In this document: positions 16,355 through 24,945 of the stretch, in pieces
How positions within the stretch are numbered: position 1 is the stretch's first letter
Layout: the number at the start of each line of letters is the position of its first letter
NCBI GenBank assembly: GCA_964407855.1
Contig: CAYOXI010000004.1
Coordinates: 1-64,000, forward strand
Source: SHZI01 sp964407855
GTDB lineage: Bacteria > Pseudomonadota > Gammaproteobacteria > Steroidobacterales > GCA-2729495
Length of the DNA: 64,000 bases
Direction of reading: 5' to 3'
Made by a program: the position numbers and the translations under genes
The notes under the pieces: model-generated
What the model was told of the DNA's origin: nothing
The model's input: the letters and a program-made list of their open reading frames with translations, nothing else
Database searches by the model: none

Positions 16355-19300
16355 TCAACGCTCGGCTGGCTGCGCCTCGCCGAATTCGCGCTGCAGCCTG
16401 GCTACCAACCGGCTGATGTACTCAGGCGACTTGGTCTTGCGGGCTATCAGCAGATACATCGCAGGAATGATGTACAGCGTCAGGAAGACCGAGATGGTCA
16501 CACCAAAGAACACCGTCACACCGAGTGTCCGGCGTGCCTCGGCGCCGGCGCCTGCTGCCAGCATCAGGGGCACCGAGCCAAAAGCCGTGCAGAGGCTGGT
16601 CATCACTACTGGCCGCAGCCGGATCGCTGAGGCCGAGAGTATGGATTCCGTGAACTCCACGCCGCGGTCCCGAAGCTGGTTAGCGAACTCGACAATCAGG
16701 ATGCCGTTTTTCGCTGCCAGCCCGATCAGGATAATCGCGCCGATCTGGCTGTAGATATTCACCGTGGACCCGAACAGCCAGAGTCCGACCAGTCCGCCGA
16801 ACAGTGCAAGTGGCACGGTAAGCAGGATGATGAAGGGATGCCGGAAACTCTCGAATTGCGCTGATAGCACCAGGAATACGAAGATCAATGCCAGCGCAAA
16901 CGTCAGGTAAACCGCCTGTCCCGACTGTTTCAGTTCCCGGGCTTCGCCATCCAACTCAAGCTTGATGCTTTCCGGCAGTTCCCGGGCAACAGTCTCCTCG
17001 ATATAGCGCACCGCCTCGCCCAGTGAGTAGCCGTCGGCGAGGTTGGCCGTCATCGTTACCGACCGGAGCTGATTGAAGCGCTTCAGCTCCTTTGGTCCGG
17101 CAATCTCCTCCAGTTGTACCAGATTGGCGAGAGACACCAGCTGGCCCGACCGCTCCGAGCGCACGAAGATGTTCTCCAGGTCTGACGGCGTTGCACGGTC
17201 GCGGGCTACGCCCTGCAGGATGACGTTGTACTCCTCCCCTCGATCCACAAAGGTGGTGACAATGCGGGAGCCCAGCATGGTTTCCAGGGTCCGGCCGATG
17301 CTCTGGAGGGAGACCCCGAGATCATTGGCCCGGTTCCGGTCGATGTTTACCTTGATCTTGGGCTTGGTAGGGAAGAAATCTGAACGCAGTCCGAGGATGC
17401 GGGGGTTTTCCCGATTAACCACCGCGATCAGGCGTTCCTGCTGCTCGGCAAGTTCCTCGTAGCTATTGCCACCGAGCACGAAGGCCAGCCCGCTGCCGCC
17501 AGTGCGGATCCCCAGGCTGGGTGGCTGGAATACCGTCGCGATCGCCCCCGGAATCGCGCTGACCTGCCCGCGGATCTCACCGGCAATCACCTGGGCTGAC
17601 CGATCACGGTCTGCCCGGGACTCAAGTGGCATGTAGATGAAAGCGGTATTCACGTCCGATCCCCCACCCCACATGCCGGCCCGCGCTACGACCCGCCGGA
17701 TCTCCTTCTTCTCCACATACGGCATGACCATGCTTTCCACGATCTGGACCTGGCGATCCATGTAGCCGGGGGTGGCACCCTCGGGTGCGCGGATCTGCAT
17801 CAGCACCATGTTGCGGTCTTCGGGTGGTGCGTACTCACTGGGCAGCGTGGCGAAAATCCCGCCAGCGGCGATCGCCACGACAGGCAGGGCAACCACGGCC
17901 ATCCAGGGACGGCGGAGAAACGACTCCAGTGAGCGGCGGTACGACTCGGTCACCCGCCGGAAGAACCCATCCAGGCGGGTTGCGAACCGCCCCCGCTGGA
18001 TGCCGTTGGCGAAGAACTTGGAGGCCAGCATCGGCACCAGCGTGAGCGCGATCAGGCCGGAGAAGGCGATTGCCGCCGCGAGCGAGATCCCGAACTCCCC
18101 GAACAACCGACCAAGGTTGCCTGGCATGAACGAGATCGGGATGAAGACCGCAACCAGCACAACGGTAGTTGCCACGACAGCAAAACCGATCTCCCGGCTG
18201 CCATCAATGGCAGCCAGCAGGGGTGGCCTGCCCATTTCCATGTGTCGGACGATGTTTTCAAGGACTACGATCGCATCATCCACCACCAGGCCGATGGCGA
18301 GGAGCAGGCCGAGCAGTGTCAGGGTGTTGATGCTGTAGTCCATGGCCGACATCACGATGAACGCCGAGATGATGGCCACGGGGATGGTGACCGCGGGTAT
18401 CACCGTGGCACGCAGCGAGCCGACGAACGCGAAGATGATGATCAGGACGAACATCAGGGCTTCGACGAAGACCGTCGCCACCGAGATCATCGACTCTTCA
18501 ACAAACTTGGAGAAGTCGATAGCCACTGACAGCTCGATGTCGCCTGGCATAGTCGGCTTGAGCCGATCTACTTCGGCTGATACAGCCCGGTTGACCTCAA
18601 GGATATTGGCCTTCGCGAGCGGTACGATGCCGAGGCTGATGCCGGAGACCTGGTTGGAGCGGGAGAAGAAGCGCGAGTCCTCTGGCTCGATGCGTACCTC
18701 GGCCACATCCCCCAGGCGGATCAGGTAATTGTCAGCGCCCCGGCCGACGACGAGATCCTTGAAGTCCTCAGGTCGGAGGAGGCCGGTTTCGGTACGCAGG
18801 CTGAACTCCCGCTGCCGGGACTCGATTCGTCCGGCGGGCAGTTCCACGTTCTCGCGGCGGAGTGTGTCCTCCACATCCTGGACAGTCAGGCCCCGGGCCG
18901 CCAGGGCATTGCGGTCCAGCCAGATCCGCATGGCGGTCCTCTGGGCCCCGCTGAGGCGGATCTGGGCCACGCCATCGATCACCGCGAGGCGGTCGATGAG
19001 ATTGCGCTCGGCAAAATCCGTCAGGTCCATAAGGGACCGGATGTTGCTGTCCACTCCCACGTACATGGTGGCGTCCATGCCCGCGTCCTGCTTTGTAACC
19101 TGCGGTGACCCTGCTTCCTCGGGCAACCGGCCGAGTATCCGCGACACCCTCTCCCGTACGTCATTGGCCGCACCGTCCGGGTCCCGATCGACGTCGAACT
19201 CGATCGTGACGATTGAGCGTTCATCCTGGCTATTGGAGGTGAGCTTGGTAATTCCCGAGATCCCGGAGATCTCATCCTCAATGACCTTGGTCAGGCGTCG

Positions 19301-19480
19301 TTCGACTATCTCGGCAGATGCGCCCCGGTAGCTGGTGCTGATGGATACCACCGGGGAATCCACATCCGGGAATTCCCGGACGGCCAGCCCGGTGGCAGCG
19401 AGGACGCCCAGGATGATCAGCAGCAGGCTGAGCACGCCCGCGAAGACCGGACGCCGGACAGAGATATCGGAGATGATCAT
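16355..19480 (-). CDS. RND efflux pump, HAE1-type permease
   Basis: Proton-driven inner-membrane transporter of the AcrB/MexF/MdtBC superfamily. The 1041 residues are full length, with TM1 in VFAGVLSLLLIILGVLAATG and the usual two periplasmic domains between TM1-2 and TM7-8. The proton-relay residues are present: the Asp pair in LVVDDAIVVLENI (TM4) and the Lys in LAAKNGILIVEFANQ (TM10). The adaptor gene precedes it by 23 bases. No outer-membrane TolC-like gene is nearby, so the pump presumably uses one encoded elsewhere. The substrate cannot be told from sequence. Confidence 0.96.
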   Translation of the reverse strand: MIISDISVRRPVFAGVLSLLLIILGVLAATGLAVREFPDVDSPVVSISTSYRGASAEIVERRLTKVIEDEISGISGITKLTSNSQDERSIVTIEFDVDRDPDGAANDVRERVSRILGRLPEEAGSPQVTKQDAGMDATMYVGVDSNIRSLMDLTDFAERNLIDRLAVIDGVAQIRLSGAQRTAMRIWLDRNALAARGLTVQDVEDTLRRENVELPAGRIESRQREFSLRTETGLLRPEDFKDLVVGRGADNYLIRLGDVAEVRIEPEDSRFFSRSNQVSGISLGIVPLAKANILEVNRAVSAEVDRLKPTMPGDIELSVAIDFSKFVEESMISVATVFVEALMFVLIIIFAFVGSLRATVIPAVTIPVAIISAFIVMSAMDYSINTLTLLGLLLAIGLVVDDAIVVLENIVRHMEMGRPPLLAAIDGSREIGFAVVATTVVLVAVFIPISFMPGNLGRLFGEFGISLAAAIAFSGLIALTLVPMLASKFFANGIQRGRFATRLDGFFRRVTESYRRSLESFLRRPWMAVVALPVVAIAAGGIFATLPSEYAPPEDRNMVLMQIRAPEGATPGYMDRQVQIVESMVMPYVEKKEIRRVVARAGMWGGGSDVNTAFIYMPLESRADRDRSAQVIAGEIRGQVSAIPGAIATVFQPPSLGIRTGGSGLAFVLGGNSYEELAEQQERLIAVVNRENPRILGLRSDFFPTKPKIKVNIDRNRANDLGVSLQSIGRTLETMLGSRIVTTFVDRGEEYNVILQGVARDRATPSDLENIFVRSERSGQLVSLANLVQLEEIAGPKELKRFNQLRSVTMTANLADGYSLGEAVRYIEETVARELPESIKLELDGEARELKQSGQAVYLTFALALIFVFLVLSAQFESFRHPFIILLTVPLALFGGLVGLWLFGSTVNIYSQIGAIILIGLAAKNGILIVEFANQLRDRGVEFTESILSASAIRLRPVVMTSLCTAFGSVPLMLAAGAGAEARRTLGVTVFFGVTISVFLTLYIIPAMYLLIARKTKSPEYISRLVARLQREFGEAQPAER

Positions 19481-19503
19481 GCTCTCAGTCTCCCTTGTTG
19501 GTC

Positions 19504-20595
19504 CTAGCCAGCTGGTGCGAGCACGACGGGGCTGCCGTTGCGGATTCGCTGCGTGCCCTCGGTGATGATCAGCGAGTCGGGCTCCAGGCCCTCCCGGACT
19601 TCAGCCAGTCCCGGCGCACGTCCGCCGAGGAGCACCTCCCGTTCCACCGCTTTGCCGTCTTCGACGGTAAAGACGTACTGGCGACCCTGACGCGGAACCA
19701 GGGCTTCTTCGGGAACGAGCAGGACGTTCTCCCGTCGCTTCTCGAGGCCAACGGTCAGGAACATGCCTGGCTTCAGCATGCCTTCCTTGTTGGGGATCGT
19801 CGCGAGAATGGTGATGGACCGGCTCGTCGGGTCCACCCGGGTATCGATTGACACGACCCGCCCGGTGAAAGGCCTGCCAGGATAGACCGGACTCTCAGCC
19901 TGTACATCCATACCGGTTGCGAGGTCAGCAAGAAAGATCTCCGGGACAGCGAACTCCAGCTTGATCGTCCTCGTGTCATCCAGCGTGGTGATTACCGTAT
20001 CGGGACCCACCAGGTCTCCCAGGCTGATGCGCCGCAGGCCGATCGTGCCGGCAAAGGGCGCACGGATCGACAGGATGTCGAGGCGCGCCTGCGCGCCGCT
20101 AACCTGGGCCCGGGCGACCTCCAGATTGGCACGCAGCTGGTCCATGTCGGCGACCGAGACGGCGAGCGTCTCGGCCAGGGTTTCACTGCGGCGGAACTGG
20201 CTCTGTGCCTGGGAGAACTGGGCCTGGGCCAGACTCAGGTTGGCCTTTTCCTGTCGGGTGTCCAGCTCCACCAGCAGCTGCCCTGCCGTAACCACCTGAC
20301 CCTCGTTGAAATTGATGCGGGTCACGACACTGGTAGTCCGGGAGGTGATGTCGATGGATTCATTGGCCCGCGCGGTACCGAGCGCCGTGAAGCGGTCGGT
20401 GAAGGACTGGGGCTTCACGAGTTCAGCAATCACCTGGATGGGCATGCCCCCGCCGGGGCCACCGCGTCCTATCGGCGGGCCACCCGGACCCCCGCTGGTC
20501 GGAGCGATGGGTTCCGTGCCGCACCCCGCCAGGAGGGTGGCCACGAGCAGGCCTGCGGGCACGCGGCCCGAGCAAAAAATGGCGGGTCTCTTCAA
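19504..20595 (-). CDS. RND efflux periplasmic adaptor lipoprotein
   Basis: Membrane-fusion protein linking the RND pump to an outer-membrane channel. A signal peptide with lipobox LLAGC (Cys25 from this start) suggests lipid anchoring, followed by a Gly/Pro-rich linker. Then come a lipoyl half (ITSRTTSVVTRINFNEGQVV), a coiled-coil hairpin rich in Gln/Ala (QEKANLSLAQAQFSQAQSQF), the second lipoyl half (APFAGTIGLRRISLGDLVGP) and beta-barrel domains. Both candidate starts are TTG: 20595 gives a basic MKRPAIF n-region, 20619 adds an acidic stretch, so 20595 is preferred. It is the first gene of the operon. Confidence 0.93.
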   Translation of the reverse strand: MKRPAIFCSGRVPAGLLVATLLAGCGTEPIAPTSGGPGGPPIGRGGPGGGMPIQVIAELVKPQSFTDRFTALGTARANESIDITSRTTSVVTRINFNEGQVVTAGQLLVELDTRQEKANLSLAQAQFSQAQSQFRRSETLAETLAVSVADMDQLRANLEVARAQVSGAQARLDILSIRAPFAGTIGLRRISLGDLVGPDTVITTLDDTRTIKLEFAVPEIFLADLATGMDVQAESPVYPGRPFTGRVVSIDTRVDPTSRSITILATIPNKEGMLKPGMFLTVGLEKRRENVLLVPEEALVPRQGRQYVFTVEDGKAVEREVLLGGRAPGLAEVREGLEPDSLIITEGTQRIRNGSPVVLAPAG

Positions 20596-20701
20596 TTCCG
20601 TGGAGTCCTCAGAGGGCAAAACTCTAACAGATTCGGCGGGGGTCCCGGCCGGATGTCCGTCCCGGAAGGCTCACGCGGGCCGGCTGCTTGCCGCAAATGC
20701 G

Positions 20702-22030
20702 CTAGCCCGCGGTCTCCAGTTCACGGGTCAGATTCCGGTGGCCATCGCGGGTCACGACGACGTTGTCCTCGATCCGGATGCCGCCGCAGGCCCGCAGTTC
20801 GGCAACGGCCCGCCAGTTGACCCGACGCCCGTGCCGCCCGCGCCGGAGGCGGTCCAGCAGTGAGTCGATGAAATACAGGCCGGGTTCGATGGTCACTACC
20901 ATGCCGGCTTCCAGGGGACGGGTGAGGCGCAGACGGGGGAAGCGCCCGGGTCGCGGCAGTGAGCCGCCGCGCCGGCTCGCCAGATCACCCCCCACATCGT
21001 GCACCTGCAGTCCCAGCAGGTGACCGAGACCATGGGGCAGGAACGCATCGGTTACCCGGCATGCCACCATCTCCTCCGGCGACATCCGGACCAGTTCGCG
21101 GCTGGCCAGTACGCCAGCGATTTCCAGGTGCGCAGCCAGCTGCAGCTCCGGAAAGCTGACGCCCGGGCGCACCATGGCGCACAGTTTCTGCTGCACCCGG
21201 TCCATGTCCCGGATGAGGCTCGCGAAGGTGCCACGCCGTGCCGCGTGTGTCCGGGTGATGTCCGACGCGTAGCCGAGGGCCGTGCAGCCCGCGTCCAGCA
21301 GCAGGCTGTGCCGGTCCCGGGGCGAGGGGCGGCCGCGTTCCCGGTGCTGATAGTGCAGGGTGGCGCCATTGCGGTTCATGGCGATGATGGCGGGATACGG
21401 GAGTTCCTGGTCGGTCTGGCCGCAGGCGGCGAGAAACATGAGTCCCATCTCAAACTCGCTCAGTCCGGCTTTGAATGCCTGCGCAACCGCCCGGTGGCCG
21501 GCCAGTGCCGGTACCGTGGCCGCCCGGATGCATTCCACCTCCCAGGGTGTCTTCCAGGCACGCTCGTAGTCCAGTTCGGTGAGCAGGCCCCTCGGGTTGA
21601 TCAGTCCATTGATGCCGGTGCCACGCCACTGTCGGGGATCGCCCAGCATGGCCAGGCGGCACGTCTCGCGGGGCAGGACCCTGCGCAGCGCCGCCCGCCG
21701 GGCGAGGGTCCGTGTGTCGAGCGCGTTCCGCCAGGGGCCGGCCGGGACCGGTGCCGCCTGATGCCAGTAATCCGGACTCTCGACCACCACCAGCACGGGC
21801 CGGCGTCCGGGACGGTAGAGGAGGGCCGAGCCCGGGTGCGCGGTCAATGGAGCCCACTGGACGAAGAGTGGATCGGCCCGAAAAGGGTAATCCTGGTCAT
21901 CCCGATGAATAGCCAGCGGCGTACCGGCACCGATCAGTACGCCATCGCAGTTGGCCCGGGCCAGGGCCGCGTCGTAACGGGCACAAAGCGTGCGTACATG
22001 ACTGGTATACAGACGGGACGCAGGGCGCAT
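20702..22030 (-). CDS. pepQ: Xaa-Pro dipeptidase
   Basis: M24 metallopeptidase cleaving Xaa-Pro dipeptides in the cytoplasm. The ATG at 22030 gives 442 residues, essentially the E. coli PepQ length of 443; the frame is open 34 codons further. Metal ligands are present: Asp in LLLDAGCTALGYASDITRTH, His in PHGLGHLLGLQVHD, Glu in TIEPGLYFIDS, Glu in GGIRIEDNVVV. The N-terminal domain with DDQDYPFRADPLFVQWAP also matches PepQ. It is transcribed divergently from trpS across 49 bases. PepQ of E. coli also hydrolyses organophosphates. Confidence 0.95.
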   Translation of the reverse strand: MRPASRLYTSHVRTLCARYDAALARANCDGVLIGAGTPLAIHRDDQDYPFRADPLFVQWAPLTAHPGSALLYRPGRRPVLVVVESPDYWHQAAPVPAGPWRNALDTRTLARRAALRRVLPRETCRLAMLGDPRQWRGTGINGLINPRGLLTELDYERAWKTPWEVECIRAATVPALAGHRAVAQAFKAGLSEFEMGLMFLAACGQTDQELPYPAIIAMNRNGATLHYQHRERGRPSPRDRHSLLLDAGCTALGYASDITRTHAARRGTFASLIRDMDRVQQKLCAMVRPGVSFPELQLAAHLEIAGVLASRELVRMSPEEMVACRVTDAFLPHGLGHLLGLQVHDVGGDLASRRGGSLPRPGRFPRLRLTRPLEAGMVVTIEPGLYFIDSLLDRLRRGRHGRRVNWRAVAELRACGGIRIEDNVVVTRDGHRNLTRELETAG

Positions 22031-22060
22031 GGCGAGGGTTTCCGCGGAAGGATCCCGGGC

Positions 22061-22068
22061 AATATAAA
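22061..22068. promoter_or_regulatory. Overlapping divergent -10 elements, pepQ/trpS
   Basis: AATATAAA reads TATAAA (22063-22068) toward trpS and TATATT (22066-22061) toward pepQ. It is the only AT-rich block in the 49-base intergenic space. The trpS ATG follows 11 bases after the hexamer with no Shine-Dalgarno; pepQ follows after 30. I see no good -35 for either direction. Confidence 0.5.
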
Positions 22069-22079
22069 CTACCGACCCT

Positions 22080-23084
22080 ATGGAAACGCATCTCACCGGG
22101 ATCACCACCACCGGGACACCCCATCTGGGCAACTATGTGGGCGCCATCCGCCCGGCAATTGCTGCCAGTCGCAGGAGCGATGTCCGCTCGTTTTACTTCC
22201 TGGCCGACTACCACGCACTCGTGAAGAACCAGGATCCGGCAGCCGTGCAGCGTTCCAGTCTCGAGGTCGCCGCTACCTGGCTCGCCCTGGGCCTGGATAC
22301 GACGCGCTCCGTGTTCTATCGCCAGTCAGATATTCCGGAGATTCCGGAACTCACCTGGATACTCACCACGGTCACTGCCAAGGGCCTGATGAACCGGTCC
22401 CACGCCTACAAGGCGGCGGTCCAGGCCAATGATCACACCGGGGATGCCGATCCCGACAAAGGCATCACGATGGGGTTGTTCTCCTACCCGATCCTGATGG
22501 CCGCCGACATCCTGCTGTTCCGGGCGAACAGTGTCCCGGTCGGGCGCGACCAGAAGCAGCATGTGGAAATGGCCCGGGACATCGCCCAGCGCTTCAACCA
22601 CCTCTACGCGCCGCTGCTGGTCATTCCCGGGGCGGACATCGGCGACAATACGGCAGTGCTCAGCGGGCTGGATGGCCGCAAGATGAGCAAGAGCTACGGC
22701 AACACCATTCCGCTCTTCCTGCCGGCCGACCAGCTGCGCAAGCTCATCATGCGGATCAGGACGAACTCCCTTGAGCCCGGCGTGCCCAAGGAAACGGCCG
22801 GATCTGCCCTGTTTGAGATCTACCAGGCCTTCGCCACCGCCGAGGAATCGGCCGCCATGGCGGCGCGGTATGCCGCCGGCGCAGGCTGGGGTGATCTCAA
22901 GCAAGACCTCTTCGCCTACCTCGACGAGCACCTCCGGAGCGCGCGTGAGGAGTATCACCGGCTCCTCGCGGATCCGGCCCACGTGGAGGCCGTGCTAAGG
23001 CAGGGTGCAATGCGGGCGCGGGCGCTCGCGACGCCATTTCTCCAGGAGATACGCTCCGCCGTCGGGATTCGAAGTCTCGCTTGA
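22080..23084 (+). CDS. trpS: Tryptophan-tRNA ligase
   Basis: Class I synthetase charging tRNA-Trp. The 334 residues equal the family length. The HIGH-type signature is PHLGNYVGAI near residue 14-23 and KMSKS is in GRKMSKSYGNTIPL near residue 200. There is no Shine-Dalgarno before the ATG, and a TATAAA hexamer ends 11 bases before it, so the mRNA leader may be very short. The gene converges on corA with only 6 bases between stops. Confidence 0.97.
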   Translation: METHLTGITTTGTPHLGNYVGAIRPAIAASRRSDVRSFYFLADYHALVKNQDPAAVQRSSLEVAATWLALGLDTTRSVFYRQSDIPEIPELTWILTTVTAKGLMNRSHAYKAAVQANDHTGDADPDKGITMGLFSYPILMAADILLFRANSVPVGRDQKQHVEMARDIAQRFNHLYAPLLVIPGADIGDNTAVLSGLDGRKMSKSYGNTIPLFLPADQLRKLIMRIRTNSLEPGVPKETAGSALFEIYQAFATAEESAAMAARYAAGAGWGDLKQDLFAYLDEHLRSAREEYHRLLADPAHVEAVLRQGAMRARALATPFLQEIRSAVGIRSLA

Positions 23085-23090
23085 CTGCGC

Positions 23091-24056
23091 TCAGATCCAC
23101 CGGGCACGGACGAGCCGGCGATAGAGCAGGATGCAGGCGATGGCCGTAAGCCCCACCACGACCGGGTAGCCGAACCGGGTTGCCAGTTCCGGCATGAACT
23201 CAAAGTTCATGCCGTACATGCTGAAGATCACTGTCGGGATCGCGAGGATGGCTCCCCACCCCGCCAGTCGCTTGACCACATCATTCTGGCCCACGGTGAC
23301 CAGGGCCAGGTTGACCTGGACAGCGGTGGTGAGCATCTCCCGGACCGTATCCACAGCCTTGATGATCCGGCTCACGTGGTCATCAATGTCCCTGAAGTAG
23401 GGCCTCAGTTCCTTGCTGATGATGCTCTCGTGAAAGCGGATGAGCTGGCTTGTGATGTCGCTGATCGGCAAGACGGCATCCCGCACCTTGATCAGCTCAC
23501 CCTTCAGCTTGTACAGGCGGAGGATCGAGTCCCGGTCGTAGGACTTGTCGAAGATCTCCATTTCAACTTCCTGGAAGCGCTTCTGCAGCTCACCTGCCAC
23601 GGGCTGATAGTTGTCCACGACGAAATCAATCACCGAATACAGGGCGAACCCGGGGCCCAGCGCGAGCCGGTGGGGGGACTGCTCGCACTTCTCGCGGACC
23701 GGGGCGTAGCTGACAGACGCGCCGTGTCGCACGCTGACGATGAAGTTGTCGCCAACGAACAGGTGGGTCTCGCCGAAGCGGACCTGGTCGTTCTCGAGCT
23801 GGGCGGTCTCTATGACGATGAAGGTCGATCCTGCATAGGTTTCGAGTTTTGGCCGTTGATGGGCGTTGAGCGCATCCTCGATAGCCAGGTCATGGAGGGC
23901 GAACTCCTCCTGAACCTTGCGCAGCAGCTGCGTATCCGGCTCGTAAAGGCCGAGCCAGACGAAGGTACGGGGCTCCTTCAGAATGTCACTGATGCTGTCG
24001 AGGGGAATGTTGCCCAGACTGACGCCATCCCGATAGGCCACGCAGTTGACGATCAT
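23091..24056 (-). CDS. corA: Magnesium/cobalt transporter CorA
   Basis: Pentameric Mg2+ channel of the inner membrane. The 321 residues (E. coli 316) comprise a large cytosolic N-terminal domain and two C-terminal TM helices separated by the signature YGMNF (in SMYGMNFEFMPEL). The basic C-terminal end RRLVRARWI is typical. The ATG at 24056 has GGAG about 7 bases upstream; the frame is open far upstream but overlaps the DUF1295 gene. It lies 38 bases behind that gene on the same strand. Confidence 0.96.
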   Translation of the reverse strand: MIVNCVAYRDGVSLGNIPLDSISDILKEPRTFVWLGLYEPDTQLLRKVQEEFALHDLAIEDALNAHQRPKLETYAGSTFIVIETAQLENDQVRFGETHLFVGDNFIVSVRHGASVSYAPVREKCEQSPHRLALGPGFALYSVIDFVVDNYQPVAGELQKRFQEVEMEIFDKSYDRDSILRLYKLKGELIKVRDAVLPISDITSQLIRFHESIISKELRPYFRDIDDHVSRIIKAVDTVREMLTTAVQVNLALVTVGQNDVVKRLAGWGAILAIPTVIFSMYGMNFEFMPELATRFGYPVVVGLTAIACILLYRRLVRARWI

Positions 24057-24094
24057 CCTCGTACTCCGGCAGCAGTGGCCGCGGTGGCAGGATT

Positions 24095-24916
24095 CTAGCC
24101 CGGCAGCAGGGATCCGGAACGCTGCCGATAGCGGTCGTAGTCCGGATCGGATCCGTAGCGTTCCAGCTGCTGACGGTCCTGGTCGCGGGCCGCGTAATAC
24201 ATCAGCACCACCACATACACCGGTCCCGGCAGGGCGGCGGCCAGGGTCCACGCGCCCGGAGCGACGGTTACCGCTGCCACCAGCAGGCCAATCTGGAAGA
24301 CGATCTCGCCGAGATAGTTCGGATGACGAATCCGCTGGTACAGGCCGGTGGTGACAAAAGCGGTCGGCCGGACGGCCTTCGCGGCCTGTTTCTGCTGGTC
24401 GGCCACCGCTTCCAGCAGCAGACCGACGAGCATCAGCCCGGCCCCGGCCAGGATGCCCGGCGGCAGGCCCTCGGCAGAACCCGCAATCCAGGCGGCCACG
24501 CCGAGGAAGGTCATGAGCCAGGCGCAGGAGATCCACATGAAGAGCCGCAGCGGGAGGGGCACGCTGTCGTCAGCCTTCTCTCCTTTGGCCCGGATCGCGG
24601 CATAGCCGCGGGTGCGGTGGCGACGGTAGACAAACCAGAGCAGGCGCAGCCCATAGGCCATGCCGAGGCCCGCGACCAGCAGCGAGGCCGGCACGGGTCG
24701 CAAGGCCATGACGGCCAGGTTGACCAGCACCATGCTGATGGCATAGCCGTAGCTGAAGACCTGGACGAAATTCACGAAGATGATCGCGCAGCCGAGGTGG
24801 CCCAGCCCGAGCAGCAGCCAGTGGCCTGCTGTCCATTGACCATTGCTGATGCCGAAGCCGCACACCACCCACATGGCGAGCACGGCGGCAGGAAAGATCA
24901 AGCGCATGGGACCCAT
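24095..24916 (-). CDS. DUF1295 family membrane protein (steroid 5-alpha-reductase-like fold)
   Basis: About 273 residues with seven or so hydrophobic segments. The C-terminal motif TGLYQRIRHPNYLGEIVFQI and the ending LERYGSDPDYDRYRQRSGSL are typical of the DUF1295/isoprenylcysteine-methyltransferase-like group, in which the RHPNY motif belongs to a NADPH- or SAM-linked enzyme fold. The substrate is unknown. A start at 24907 (MRLIFPAAV) is an equally good choice. It begins about 30 bases after the uvrA stop, so uvrA, this gene and corA may form one transcript. Confidence 0.88.
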   Translation of the reverse strand: MGPMRLIFPAAVLAMWVVCGFGISNGQWTAGHWLLLGLGHLGCAIIFVNFVQVFSYGYAISMVLVNLAVMALRPVPASLLVAGLGMAYGLRLLWFVYRRHRTRGYAAIRAKGEKADDSVPLPLRLFMWISCAWLMTFLGVAAWIAGSAEGLPPGILAGAGLMLVGLLLEAVADQQKQAAKAVRPTAFVTTGLYQRIRHPNYLGEIVFQIGLLVAAVTVAPGAWTLAAALPGPVYVVVLMYYAARDQDRQQLERYGSDPDYDRYRQRSGSLLPG

Positions 24917-24945
24917 CGAAAAATTCTATCCGATCCGCCGATCGC

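Noticed and set aside
17772..18338. Plus-strand open frames over the RND pump gene
   Set aside because: Complement of a full-length, motif-complete 1041-residue RND permease.
23091..24536. N-terminal extension of corA to 24536
   Set aside because: Upstream frame overlaps the DUF1295 gene; family start MIVNCVAYRDG at 24056 has a ribosome site.
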